Below are positions 7,671-17,094 of a stretch of DNA of 64,000 nucleotides, piece by piece. Within the stretch, counting starts at the first letter, position 1; every line of letters begins with the position of its first letter. The notes under the pieces were generated by a model. That model did no database searches and was not told the DNA's origin. It saw only the letters and a program-made list of their open reading frames with translations. This stretch comes from an uncultured Sterolibacteriaceae bacterium (GTDB lineage Bacteria > Pseudomonadota > Gammaproteobacteria > Burkholderiales > Rhodocyclaceae), in the NCBI GenBank assembly GCA_937888595.1, contig CALARK010000022.1, positions 310,001 to 374,000 on the forward strand. Reading direction: 5' to 3'. The translations under genes were made by a program, and so were the position numbers.

Positions 7671-9896
7671 TCAGCCGTCCGTACTCTCTACCACGACATC
7701 CGGTGCCGTTGCGGCGGCCGGCAGCCACAGCGTCACCGTGGTGCCGGCGCCAGGCGAGCTTTCGACGGTGAAGGCGCCACCGAGCAGTTCGAGGATTTCC
7801 TTGACGATGGCCATGCCGAGGCCGGTGCCGGGGATGCTGCCGGACGTGTCGGCGCGCCAGAAGCGCTCGCCGAGGTGGGCGACCTGTTCCGGCGTCATGC
7901 CGATGCCGTGGTCCGTGATGCTCAGGCCGACCCGGATTTGCCCGTCCTCTTCGCGGAGCATGCCGCGAATGGCGATCGCGCCCCCGTCGGGCGAATACTT
8001 CAGGGCATTGCTCAGCACGTTGGTGAGTGCCTGGGCGAGCTTGCCCGCATCGGCCCGCACCGGGGGCAGGAAGCCGGTCCCGGCGACCGCGACGGGCCAG
8101 CGCACGGGATCGATGCGCAGGGTGGCCACGACGTCGTCGACCAGCGGCGCCAGCTTTACGTCGTCGAGCTTGAGGTCGCGGCCGCGGCGGGCCTCGATGC
8201 GCGAAAGGTCGAGCAGTTCGTTGATGATGTCGACGAGGCGCTGTGTCTGGCGATGGATCGTGGCCAGCAGGTCCTTGCGCGTTTCGGCGTCGAAATCCTG
8301 GCTCATCAGGATCTCGGAGAAGCCGAAGATACTGGCCATTGGGGTACGCAATTCATGGGCGGCATGGGAGAGGAATTCGCTCTTCATGCGATCGATCTCG
8401 ACCTCGTGCGTCACGTCGCGGGCATACAGGATCTGCGAGACGGTGGGCGAGGCGGCGAGGCGCAGCTTCAGCTCGATCACGCAGTGGACCGGGCCGGCCA
8501 GTTCCACCAGCAGGCGCGACTTGTACGGCGCCGCACCACGCGCCTCTCCGGCCGCCTCGGCTTCCTTGTCGCGCCGCATCGCGTCGATGCCGAGGAAAGG
8601 GGTTTCCGGCCGGCAGTCGCGAGACAGGCGCGCCGAGAAGGCCGCTTCGTCGAGGCCGATCAGTTCCGACTCGACGAAACCGGTCATGGCCAGAAAGGCC
8701 GGATTGGCATACTTGACGCGGCGCCCGGCATCGAAGGATACGAAGCCGTCGGGACTCAGGGCAAAGAGGGTGTTCAACTGCTCGTTGCGGTCGAGGATGC
8801 GTGCTTCGGCGGTGAGACGCGCCTGCTCTGCCAGTTCGCGCCGCCGGATCTCGGCGGACAGCTCGACGTTGCGGAACTCGGTCAGGGCACGCTGCTGTTC
8901 GGCGCTGGCGACTTCGGCTGCGAGCCGCTCGCCCTGCCGGCGCATGCGGTCGAGCTTGAAGGCGCCCAGCAGCATCATCATCAGCAGCAGGCCGGCAGCG
9001 ATCAGCACGGTACGTGAGAGGAGATGACCGTAGATGCGTTCTTCGGGAACGAGGCTGGCCAGCACCAGCGGCATGCCGGGCACCGTCGCTTTCACCAGCA
9101 GGCTGTCCCGCAGGGGGGAGGCGATGCGCTCGCCGAGTACCGCATCCACCGCGAGCACGATGTTGTCGGCCAGCCCTGCCAGCAGGCGCAACTGGGCCGC
9201 ATCGAGCGGAATGTCGCTGTCGCGGCCGGGGGGCCGCCGCCCGTCGATCGTCAGCAACAGTTCGCGATAGCCGCTGGCGGGATCGAAGGGCAGCAAGTTG
9301 CGGTAAAGCACGGCGATCGGAATGATCGTGACGACGATGCCGTCCTCGCGTCCCTTGTGGCGCACGGCCAGGGCGATTTCGACCGTGCCGCGCCAGGCAT
9401 CGATGCGCATGGGGGCGGTGAGATCGGACGCCAGCGGCGGCGTGACCGCCGCGGCGTCCGGCGCGCTGTCGGCGAGCAGTTCGCCGTTGGCCGCGAAGTA
9501 GGCGATGCGCGGCGGCTCGATGTTCCAGCGCTGCGCAAGTTCGTCCGCACGCTCCCGGAAGCGTTCCGAGATGGCAGCCCGGGAAGCATTCAAGCCGTAG
9601 CGCGGCGACATGCCCAGATCGCGGTTGGCCAGGTAGCTGCGGATTTCCTGCAGGTCGGCGTTGATGCGTGCGGCGCTCTGGAGTTCGGTGGCGAGGTCGC
9701 CGAGGGCCGCTGCGCGCCGCGCGTTGTCCGCGACCAGGTAGCGGTTGGCATCCTGGTGCATGCGCTGCATGTTGCCGATCGTGTAGGAGAGCAGCAGCGC
9801 GGAATACAGCGTGAAAGCGACCGCCAGCAGCAGCGGCCAGCGCTGCAGCAGGCGCTGCAGCGGACCAGCCGGGAGTGACGGGGCGCCGGCTTGCAT
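7671..9896 (-). CDS. PAS-domain membrane sensor histidine kinase
   Basis: A 741-residue kinase. TM1 about 21-40, a periplasmic sensory region about 41-292, TM2 about 295-314, a coiled coil about 322-372, PAS about 373-490, HisKA with H514 (HAAHELRTPMAS), and an HATPase with the G-box TGLGMAIVKE near 691-700. There is no receiver domain, so it must phosphorylate a partner, and the two CheY-like proteins at the head of this operon are the obvious candidates. It starts 3 bp after the solute-binding protein gene. Its kinase core is homologous but not identical to those of the two MASE1 kinases upstream. Confidence 0.9.
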   Translation of the reverse strand: MQAGAPSLPAGPLQRLLQRWPLLLAVAFTLYSALLLSYTIGNMQRMHQDANRYLVADNARRAAALGDLATELQSAARINADLQEIRSYLANRDLGMSPRYGLNASRAAISERFRERADELAQRWNIEPPRIAYFAANGELLADSAPDAAAVTPPLASDLTAPMRIDAWRGTVEIALAVRHKGREDGIVVTIIPIAVLYRNLLPFDPASGYRELLLTIDGRRPPGRDSDIPLDAAQLRLLAGLADNIVLAVDAVLGERIASPLRDSLLVKATVPGMPLVLASLVPEERIYGHLLSRTVLIAAGLLLMMMLLGAFKLDRMRRQGERLAAEVASAEQQRALTEFRNVELSAEIRRRELAEQARLTAEARILDRNEQLNTLFALSPDGFVSFDAGRRVKYANPAFLAMTGFVESELIGLDEAAFSARLSRDCRPETPFLGIDAMRRDKEAEAAGEARGAAPYKSRLLVELAGPVHCVIELKLRLAASPTVSQILYARDVTHEVEIDRMKSEFLSHAAHELRTPMASIFGFSEILMSQDFDAETRKDLLATIHRQTQRLVDIINELLDLSRIEARRGRDLKLDDVKLAPLVDDVVATLRIDPVRWPVAVAGTGFLPPVRADAGKLAQALTNVLSNALKYSPDGGAIAIRGMLREEDGQIRVGLSITDHGIGMTPEQVAHLGERFWRADTSGSIPGTGLGMAIVKEILELLGGAFTVESSPGAGTTVTLWLPAAATAPDVVVESTDG

Positions 9897-9899
9897 CGT

Positions 9900-10781
9900 C
9901 TAGCGGGCCTGCGCGAAGAAGGCCGGGAAATACGCGTGGATGCCCGGATAGTACTTGCGCACCAGCCGGTCGTAGGTGCCATCGGCCCGCACCTGGCGCA
10001 GGTAGGCGTTGAAGGCGGCGCGCAGTTGCGGGGCATCGGGCGGGAAGGCGGCCGCCATTTCCTGCTCTTCCGAGATCGGGCCGAGCACCTTGATGCGGCC
10101 GGCCCACTTCTGCAGGTCGAGGATCACGTCGGCGACGTCGAGCAGCGTGTATTCGGCCACGCCGATCAGCATCGCCGGCACCATTTCGTTGATGTTGGTG
10201 TTCTTCGTGTAGGGGCGCAGGTCGATGCCCGTGCCCTTGAGACCGTAGCCGGCCGGATCGAGGCAGGTCTTTTCCATGACCAGCAGGCTCTTCCTGCCGA
10301 TCATCGCCTTGGTGTCCCGGATGTCCTGCGCCAGGCTCTGGCTGCCGGGTAGCGGCTGCTGCGGCGCTTCGGCGCGCGCCACCAGCAGGACCTGCGTCGG
10401 GAAGACCGGGTCGGAGTAGAGCAGCACCTGCTTGCGCCACGGCAGGACCGTGAAGCCGGTCGCGATCATGTCGCCCTTCACGGGGTGGTGGCCGGACAGG
10501 ACGGCCTGGCCGTCCTTCACCGCGACGTCCCTGCCGAGCAGGTCGCGGATGATGCTGTAGAAGTCGGAATAGACCAGCGTGTATTTGACGCCGATCTGCC
10601 GGGCGAAGCCCTGCACCAGCTCGACGTCGAGACCGTCGCCGGCGCCGGTGACGAAGTTGGCGTACTTGATGCCCAGGTGGCGCAGTTCGCCGCGCGCCTT
10701 GATGGCGTCCAGATCGTCGGCGTGGACGGCCTGCGTGGCGAACAGCAGCAGGAGGGTGGTGACGAGCGAGGCGATCTTCAT
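9900..10781 (-). CDS. periplasmic solute-binding protein (SBP family 3-like)
   Basis: A 293-residue protein with a clear signal peptide (about 1-21, ending AVHA). The mature part has the two-lobed family-3 binding protein pattern: LDAIKARGELRHLGIKYANF at the start, and late segments resembling amino-acid binding proteins. No transporter permease or ATPase is adjacent. It sits between two sensor kinases (4-bp overlap upstream, 3-bp gap downstream), so it probably presents a ligand to a kinase and not to an ABC importer. That role is inferred from context. Confidence 0.85.
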   Translation of the reverse strand: MKIASLVTTLLLLFATQAVHADDLDAIKARGELRHLGIKYANFVTGAGDGLDVELVQGFARQIGVKYTLVYSDFYSIIRDLLGRDVAVKDGQAVLSGHHPVKGDMIATGFTVLPWRKQVLLYSDPVFPTQVLLVARAEAPQQPLPGSQSLAQDIRDTKAMIGRKSLLVMEKTCLDPAGYGLKGTGIDLRPYTKNTNINEMVPAMLIGVAEYTLLDVADVILDLQKWAGRIKVLGPISEEQEMAAAFPPDAPQLRAAFNAYLRQVRADGTYDRLVRKYYPGIHAYFPAFFAQAR

Positions 10782-13522
10782 GTGGGTTGCTCCTGGGTCC
10801 GTATCCTGGGGGGGGTGCTGAACTGGCTGCCAGCGGCCGGTAGCCAGAGTGTCACCGCGGTGCCGGCACCGGGCGAGCTATCGACGGCGAAGGCACCGCC
10901 GAGCAGATCGAGGATTTCCTTGACGATGGCCATGCCGAGGCCGGTGCCGGGGATGCTGCCGGACGTATCGGCGCGCCAGAAGCGCTCGCCGACGTGGGCG
11001 ACCTGCTCGGGTGTCATGCCGATGCCGTGGTCGGACACGACGAGGCCGACCTGGAGGCGGCCATCGCTGACGCGCGTGACACCGCGCAAGGAGATGGTGC
11101 CGCCCGCGGGCGAATACTTCGCCGCATTGCCGAGCACGTTGGTGAGGGCCTGGCGCAGCTTGGCCGCATCGGCGAGCGCGGGCGGCAAGTCGTCCGCGAC
11201 CTCGACGGTGATCGGCCAGCGTTCTGCATCGAGCGACAGGGCGCGCAGGACGTCGGCGACCAGGTCGGGCAGCGCCACGGTAGTGATGGAGAAATCCTTG
11301 CCGCGGCGCGACTCGATGCGGGCGAGGTCGAGGAGTTCGTTGATGATGTCGACCAGCCAGGCGGTCTGCTTGTAGATCGTGGCGAGCAGGTCCTTGCGGG
11401 TGGCCTCGTCGAACTCCTGGTGCATGAGCAACTCGGTGAAGCCGAAGATGCTCGCCATCGGCGTGCGCAACTCGTGGGCCGCATGGGAGAGGAATTCGCT
11501 CTTCATGTGGTCGACTTCGGCTTCGTGCGTCACGTCGCGGAAATAGGCGAAGCGATCGATGCTGGTCGCCGCGAGACCGCGCACGCCGACGATCTGCAGC
11601 ACGGTCTTTTGCGGGCGCGTCAGCGTCAGTTTCTGGGTTGCGGCGGTCTGCGCCTGGTCGGAGAACAGGTTGGCGAGCGAGACATGGCGTTCCGGCTGCT
11701 CGGCGCATGCGCGCAAATGTCGATCCAGGCTGTCAATCGTCTGTCGATACACATCATCTGCCGCAATCCCCGTCAGCCGGTGGAAGGCCGGATTGGCGAA
11801 GCGGATCGAGCCATCGGGTGCGAAGGCGACGAACCCGTCCGGGCTCAGGTCGAACAGTGCATTGATCAGGGCCGTGCGGTCCTGCAGTTCGGCGTCCTGG
11901 GTTTCGAGTCGCACGCTCTGCCGCAGCATCTGGCGTTCGGCAGCGGCACGCTGGCCGGTGGTGACGAGCAGCAGGACTTGCAGCAAGGCCGCCAGCAGCA
12001 GGCCGACGATCGCCGTCGCCCAGGCGATCCAGGGACGTGTGGCGGGTTGATAGGCGGCAGTCGGAAAAACCGTCATTGCCCAGATGCGGTCCGCCATGTG
12101 GAGTTCGCGGCGTTTCAGATGGGTACTGTGTGCGGCGGCCGGTCGGGCGTCGCTGGAATGCAGCACCTTGCTCGGCTGGGCATCCGTCACGTCGTCGATG
12201 TGAAATTCCAGTCCGGGGATGCGGTCCTGCGCGGTCGCGATCAGCACCATCTCGTCGAGCTTGATGACGCCGACGGCAAATCCCTTGAGGTTGGCATCGC
12301 TCGCCGGCGCGTCCGTGTCCGGCCCGGTTTCGTACGCCGGGTGCAGCAGCAATGCGCCGACGCGCTTCCGATTCTCCTGCACCAGCTGGATCGGGGCCGT
12401 GATGCTGGGCTGACGCGTTTCACGGGCCTTCCGGATCGCGGCCCGCCGCACCGGTTCCGAATTGATGTCAAAGCCGATGGCGGGCAGGTTGCCCGGCAAG
12501 GGCGCGATAAAGCCGACCGCGACGTAGTCGGTTCGGTCGCCAGCCCGGACCAGGCCTGTTTGCGGGTTGCGTTCCTTGATTTCGAAATCCGGCCGTTGCG
12601 TGCGGGCGGCCATGCGCCGCTCGATGGCAGCCCGTTCGGCCTGGCGCACGTAGAGGTTGTAGCTCAGCCCGAAAATATCCGGGTTTTCCCGTAGGGTGAT
12701 GCGCGTGAAGTGGTCAAACTGCGTGTAGTTCATGTCCGGCGTGACCTCGATGAGGCGCTTGAGTGCTGCCAGTGCTTCCTGGTGGGCGATGAAGCGTTGT
12801 TCGAGGCGTTTCGTCAGTTGCGCGCCATGTTGATCTATCGCGGCATCGACACGGTTGCGCTCCCATTCGGACACCGCGGTGTAACTGGTGGCGATGACGA
12901 CCAGGGTCGTCAGCATCGGCAGCCCCAGGGCGGCCTGGCGTGCGTGCCAGGCGGGCTCGTTGCGCAGGAGGAAGGTGAGGCTGAGCGGTAGTGCAATGAG
13001 GATGCCCAGCGTATCGCCTGCCCACCAGTTCCACCAGGTGAAGGCGATGTCGCCCTGGGGCGCCAGCCCCGTGGAATACAGCGTGCTGACGCCGATGCTC
13101 GCCGAAACCAGACAGGCCAGCGGGCCGGCGATCAACAGGACGCGCGTAATGTCGCGGACCGATTCCAGGGTGCGCCAGTTCATGTCGTGGCGGCGCGCGA
13201 TCAGCCGTGCGGCGACCAGCGCCTGTGCGGTGGAACCCAGCGCGATGCCGAGTGCCGCGGCGACATGGCTGGTGTCGAGGAAGCCTGCACTCAGGTTGAG
13301 CAGGGTCGAACCGACGAAAATGGCCGGCCAGGCCCGCCACCCGGTCCATAACAGGAAGGCCACGGCGAAACCGGCGGCGGGAAAGACCGGGCTCGCATAG
13401 CCGGTGGGAATGGACAGGGCCAGGCCGGCGTGTCCGAGCGCGAGGTAGACTAGGGAGCCGACCACGATGCGTACGGCCAGTGCGGACCGGGACATATCAG
13501 AAGAAGAGGAAGGCGAGGTCAT
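10778..13522 (-). CDS. MASE1-CHASE-PAS sensor histidine kinase
   Basis: A 914-residue membrane kinase. The N-terminal MASE1 domain (about 15-215, eight or so hydrophobic helices, WWNWWAGDTLGILI motif) is followed by a CHASE domain about 230-480, a TM helix about 497-522, PAS about 550-660, HisKA with H683 (AAHELRTPMAS) and an HATPase ending in SSPGAGTAVTLWLP. The DNA of the kinase core (10861-11507) is identical to that of the upstream kinase. The gene overlaps its neighbours by 4 bp on both sides, indicating translational coupling. Confidence 0.92.
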   Translation of the reverse strand: MTSPSSSSDMSRSALAVRIVVGSLVYLALGHAGLALSIPTGYASPVFPAAGFAVAFLLWTGWRAWPAIFVGSTLLNLSAGFLDTSHVAAALGIALGSTAQALVAARLIARRHDMNWRTLESVRDITRVLLIAGPLACLVSASIGVSTLYSTGLAPQGDIAFTWWNWWAGDTLGILIALPLSLTFLLRNEPAWHARQAALGLPMLTTLVVIATSYTAVSEWERNRVDAAIDQHGAQLTKRLEQRFIAHQEALAALKRLIEVTPDMNYTQFDHFTRITLRENPDIFGLSYNLYVRQAERAAIERRMAARTQRPDFEIKERNPQTGLVRAGDRTDYVAVGFIAPLPGNLPAIGFDINSEPVRRAAIRKARETRQPSITAPIQLVQENRKRVGALLLHPAYETGPDTDAPASDANLKGFAVGVIKLDEMVLIATAQDRIPGLEFHIDDVTDAQPSKVLHSSDARPAAAHSTHLKRRELHMADRIWAMTVFPTAAYQPATRPWIAWATAIVGLLLAALLQVLLLVTTGQRAAAERQMLRQSVRLETQDAELQDRTALINALFDLSPDGFVAFAPDGSIRFANPAFHRLTGIAADDVYRQTIDSLDRHLRACAEQPERHVSLANLFSDQAQTAATQKLTLTRPQKTVLQIVGVRGLAATSIDRFAYFRDVTHEAEVDHMKSEFLSHAAHELRTPMASIFGFTELLMHQEFDEATRKDLLATIYKQTAWLVDIINELLDLARIESRRGKDFSITTVALPDLVADVLRALSLDAERWPITVEVADDLPPALADAAKLRQALTNVLGNAAKYSPAGGTISLRGVTRVSDGRLQVGLVVSDHGIGMTPEQVAHVGERFWRADTSGSIPGTGLGMAIVKEILDLLGGAFAVDSSPGAGTAVTLWLPAAGSQFSTPPRIRTQEQPT
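10861..11507. repeat. 647-bp perfect direct repeat, copy A (kinase core)
   Basis: Base-for-base identical to 13587-14233 with no indel (offset 2726 bp). It covers the HisKA domain from the start of MKSEFLSH through nearly the whole HATPase domain. Flanking coding DNA on both sides is clearly diverged. Confidence 0.97.
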
Positions 13523-16500
13523 CTGGCGACGCTTTTCTCAGGTGCCTGATCGGTCGGGGCGACGGGCAGCCACAGTGAGACGGTGGTGCCGGCACCGGGC
13601 GAGCTATCGACGGCGAAGGCACCGCCGAGCAGATCGAGGATTTCCTTGACGATGGCCATGCCGAGGCCGGTGCCGGGGATGCTGCCGGACGTATCGGCGC
13701 GCCAGAAGCGCTCGCCGACGTGGGCGACCTGCTCGGGTGTCATGCCGATGCCGTGGTCGGACACGACGAGGCCGACCTGGAGGCGGCCATCGCTGACGCG
13801 CGTGACACCGCGCAAGGAGATGGTGCCGCCCGCGGGCGAATACTTCGCCGCATTGCCGAGCACGTTGGTGAGGGCCTGGCGCAGCTTGGCCGCATCGGCG
13901 AGCGCGGGCGGCAAGTCGTCCGCGACCTCGACGGTGATCGGCCAGCGTTCTGCATCGAGCGACAGGGCGCGCAGGACGTCGGCGACCAGGTCGGGCAGCG
14001 CCACGGTAGTGATGGAGAAATCCTTGCCGCGGCGCGACTCGATGCGGGCGAGGTCGAGGAGTTCGTTGATGATGTCGACCAGCCAGGCGGTCTGCTTGTA
14101 GATCGTGGCGAGCAGGTCCTTGCGGGTGGCCTCGTCGAACTCCTGGTGCATGAGCAACTCGGTGAAGCCGAAGATGCTCGCCATCGGCGTGCGCAACTCG
14201 TGGGCCGCATGGGAGAGGAATTCGCTCTTCATGCGGTCCACCTCCACTTCGTGCGTCACGTCGCGCAGGTAGAGCAGGCGGCTGACGCTGGCGGCATCAC
14301 TGTTGATGCCGACGAGGTCGAGCACGGCCGCGTGCGGGCGCTGCAGGGGCAGCAGGTGGCGGTCGGCCTGTTCCGGTGCCGTCCCGTCGGCGCCGACTTT
14401 TGCTGCGCGGAAGCAGGATTCGAGGCCGGGCCACTGTCCGGGCTGCTCGGCGAGCGCGCGCAGCTGACGCTCCAGTCCGGCCTGGCTGAGGCCGGTGACT
14501 GCCTCCGCCGCCAGGCCGGTCATGCGCGTGAAGGCGGCATTGACGCTCTTGACCCGGCCGTCGAGGTCGAAGGACACCAAGCCGTCCGGGCTGAGCTGGA
14601 AGATCGCATCGAGCTGGGCATTGCGGTCGCCCAGCGCCGCCGCGGTGCGCTTCAGCGCGGTAATGTCGATGCGGTTGCCGACGATGTAGCCGCTCGGCGT
14701 GCGATGCTCGACGATCAGCAGCCAGCGTCCGTCGTCGAGCCGCTGTTCGATCCTTTGCCCGCTTGCGCTCTGGTGCTGGGCGACGCGGGCCTCCACCCAG
14801 GCGTCGATGTTGCCGGTGGCGGCATACTGGCCGCGCTCGGCACCGCGCCGGACGATTTCCTCGAAGGTGTTGCCGGGCACGATCAGGTCGCGGCTGGTTT
14901 GGTAGATGCTCTTGTAGGCCTCGTTGCAGAGCACCAGCCGGTCGTTCTCGTCGTAAATGGTGAATCCTTCCGCGATGCTGCCGACCGATTCCTCGAGCAG
15001 CTGGCGGACCTTTTCCGCCGCGGCGCGCGCTTCTTCGAGTTCGGTGGTGCGTTCGCGCACCAGTTGTTCGGTGTGGGCCGTGCGGCCGCTGAAGACGAGC
15101 AGGAAGAAGCTCAGCAGCGACGATACGGCCACGCCGCCCGCGAGCATGGCCCAGGCGTAGCTGGCGCGATGCGCGAAACGGTAATTTTCCCCGGCGCGGA
15201 TGTCGAGGTGCCAGCGCCGGCCGCCGAAATCGAAATCGTGGGTGTGGCCGTACAGGGGGGGGCCGGTGACCTTGCCCGTTTCGTGCAGCAGGCGCATCGC
15301 CGGGGCGGCGTCGAGGTCGGTCAGTCGGTAGGCGACGTCTTTGTGCAGCAGCGGTTTCAGCGCCAGCTCGAGCACATCGGCGATGCGCACGACCGCGATG
15401 GCGTAGCCCGCGGCCCGGTCGCTGCCGCGGCCGGGGTCGGCGAGCGGGGCGATGACCAGGACAGCGCCCCGCTGCCTGCCTTCCTGGACCAGCTGGATCC
15501 GCCCGGACACGGCCAGATGCCCGCTCTGCCGGGCAGCTTCGAGCGCTTCACGGCGAATGGCCTCCGACCCGAGGTCGAGGCCGATGGCCGCTTCGTTTCC
15601 GGCTCTGGGGTAGATGTAATGGACCGGAAAATACGCATCGCGCCGGCGGGCGGGTGTGCCCGTGCCGCCCGGCCCGTAGTCGTGGATGCCGGGGTAGGTC
15701 TCGTCCTGTCTGCGCCGCCCGGCCTCGTAGCCGGCGCGTTCCGCATCCGTGATGCGCGGAGCCCATTCGAGCGCCTGCAGATCCGGATGTCTCTGGTGGA
15801 TGCCGCCGGCGAAGCGGAGGAATTCATTCGCTTCGACCTGCTCGCTGGCATTGAAATAGTCGGCCAGGCTCCGTGCCGCCTCGTTCGCGGAAGCGAAGGC
15901 GGCCTGCACCGTATGGGCAAGCAGCTCGGCATGGCGCTCGAATTCCGTCCTGCGGTTTTCGTGTTCGAGGCGGCCGATGGCGTAGAAGAATGCGAAGATC
16001 AGCACGGCGGCGAACATCAGCGGCAGCCCGACGGTCAGCCGGCGGGGACGCCAGATCACCCTGGGGGCACCCGCGATGGCGAGGAAGATGGGGACGCCGA
16101 ACAGCACGCCGATGGTGTCACCGGACCACCATGACAGCCATTCGAGCAGCAGCCCGGCGAAGCCCTTGCTTGCGACCACGGCGAGCGTGGCGCTGCCGAT
16201 GGTGGCGTTGAGCAGCGATGCCAGGGGGCCGCACAGGAGGAGGAAGCGCAGGACTTCCGGCACGTTGTCGAGGGCGGGTTGGCGGCCGATGAAGCGATGC
16301 GTGAGGGCAAGCCCGAACAGGGCCTGCAGGACGGAGCCGGTGGCGATGATCGATGTGGCGACGATGGCCTGCGTGGTGCCTGTCTGGGGCAGCAGGTAGA
16401 CGAGGATGACGATGAATTGGCCGAGCCAGATGCCCGGCCACAGCGACCGTCCATAGACGAGCAGGGCACCGAGCGCGAAACCGGCCGGGAGCCAGATGGG

Positions 16501-16647
16501 GGCCGCGTAGATCGATGTCCCGCCGATCAGTTCCGGCAAGTGGGCCAGCCAGCCGAACAGGGCATACAACCCGGCCAGCAGCAGCACGCCTGCCGTGAGG
16601 CGAAACAGCGGGCCCTTCGTTCGCAATGCCGGGGCGTTCATCGCCAT
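13519..16647 (-). CDS. MASE1-CHASE-PAS-PAS sensor histidine kinase
   Basis: A 1042-residue paralogue of the next gene in the operon. MASE1 about 15-225, CHASE about 240-485, a TM helix near 510, a coiled coil, one PAS about 545-655 (SIAEGFTIYDENDRLVLCN), a second PAS about 665-790 (LSPDGLVSFDLDGRVKSVN), then HisKA with H816 and an HATPase. A dispersed-repeat copy inside the second PAS is read as KVGADGTA. It starts 16 bp after the receiver gene and overlaps the next kinase by 4 bp. Confidence 0.92.
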   Translation of the reverse strand: MAMNAPALRTKGPLFRLTAGVLLLAGLYALFGWLAHLPELIGGTSIYAAPIWLPAGFALGALLVYGRSLWPGIWLGQFIVILVYLLPQTGTTQAIVATSIIATGSVLQALFGLALTHRFIGRQPALDNVPEVLRFLLLCGPLASLLNATIGSATLAVVASKGFAGLLLEWLSWWSGDTIGVLFGVPIFLAIAGAPRVIWRPRRLTVGLPLMFAAVLIFAFFYAIGRLEHENRRTEFERHAELLAHTVQAAFASANEAARSLADYFNASEQVEANEFLRFAGGIHQRHPDLQALEWAPRITDAERAGYEAGRRRQDETYPGIHDYGPGGTGTPARRRDAYFPVHYIYPRAGNEAAIGLDLGSEAIRREALEAARQSGHLAVSGRIQLVQEGRQRGAVLVIAPLADPGRGSDRAAGYAIAVVRIADVLELALKPLLHKDVAYRLTDLDAAPAMRLLHETGKVTGPPLYGHTHDFDFGGRRWHLDIRAGENYRFAHRASYAWAMLAGGVAVSSLLSFFLLVFSGRTAHTEQLVRERTTELEEARAAAEKVRQLLEESVGSIAEGFTIYDENDRLVLCNEAYKSIYQTSRDLIVPGNTFEEIVRRGAERGQYAATGNIDAWVEARVAQHQSASGQRIEQRLDDGRWLLIVEHRTPSGYIVGNRIDITALKRTAAALGDRNAQLDAIFQLSPDGLVSFDLDGRVKSVNAAFTRMTGLAAEAVTGLSQAGLERQLRALAEQPGQWPGLESCFRAAKVGADGTAPEQADRHLLPLQRPHAAVLDLVGINSDAASVSRLLYLRDVTHEVEVDRMKSEFLSHAAHELRTPMASIFGFTELLMHQEFDEATRKDLLATIYKQTAWLVDIINELLDLARIESRRGKDFSITTVALPDLVADVLRALSLDAERWPITVEVADDLPPALADAAKLRQALTNVLGNAAKYSPAGGTISLRGVTRVSDGRLQVGLVVSDHGIGMTPEQVAHVGERFWRADTSGSIPGTGLGMAIVKEILDLLGGAFAVDSSPGAGTTVSLWLPVAPTDQAPEKSVAR
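13587..14233. repeat. 647-bp perfect direct repeat, copy B (kinase core)
   Basis: Identical to 10861-11507. Divergence begins abruptly at both ends, as expected for a recent gene-conversion tract. Confidence 0.97.
14378..14401 (+). repeat. 24-bp dispersed repeat, copy 4 (inside MASE1 kinase)
   Basis: One mismatch to consensus (CCCGTCGG for CCCGCCGG). In coding sense it is read as KVGADGTA within the second PAS region. Confidence 0.85.
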
Positions 16648-16663
16648 CCTGCCGGCAGGCGTG

Positions 16664-17071
16664 TCAGTAGTTGCGGGCGCCGATCGGCCGGGTCAGCTTG
16701 GTGCGCATTTCGACGACCTCGATCAGCTTGGTGGGGCTGAAGGGCTTGACCATGTAGGCGTCGGCACCCGCCGCGTCGCCATCGGCGTAATCCGAGGTCT
16801 GGCCGCGCGCGGTCAGCATGACGATGAAGGCATGGGACAGTTCGGGGTCGGCCTTGATGGCGCGGCAGACTTCGAAGCCGTCCATCCCGCCCGGCATCAT
16901 GACGTCGAGCAGGATCACGTCCGGCTTTTCGGCCCGGGCGATGGCGAGCGCACTGGGGCCGTCGGCGGCGTCGAGCAACTGGTATTTGCCGTAGCCGAGG
17001 GCCAGCCGCAGCATCTTGCGCAGGTCGTCCTGGTCGTCGACGATCAGCAGTTTTTGCGTTTTCAGGCTCAT
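16664..17071 (-). CDS. single-domain response regulator (CheY-like)
   Basis: A 135-residue receiver with no output domain: VDDQDD at 11-16, phospho-acceptor D56 (ILLDVMMPGGMDG) and the late KPFSP. ATG 17071 is chosen because GGAAAGGAGAAG lies just upstream; the frame remains open further upstream into the next receiver gene but only as a shadow. Very similar in plan to the receiver at 17095-17466. Both probably receive phosphate from the operon kinases, none of which has its own receiver. Confidence 0.92.
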   Translation of the reverse strand: MSLKTQKLLIVDDQDDLRKMLRLALGYGKYQLLDAADGPSALAIARAEKPDVILLDVMMPGGMDGFEVCRAIKADPELSHAFIVMLTARGQTSDYADGDAAGADAYMVKPFSPTKLIEVVEMRTKLTRPIGARNY

Positions 17072-17094
17072 GTTCGCTTCTCCTTTCCTGTCGG

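Noticed and set aside
13720..16134. An 804-codon open frame on the + strand antisense to the MASE1 kinase
   Set aside because: It is a GC-rich shadow of the minus-strand gene: composition lacks protein-like character and the kinase frame has complete recognisable domains. Similar shadows lie opposite uup (1793-3064) and the hybrid kinase (5745-7502).
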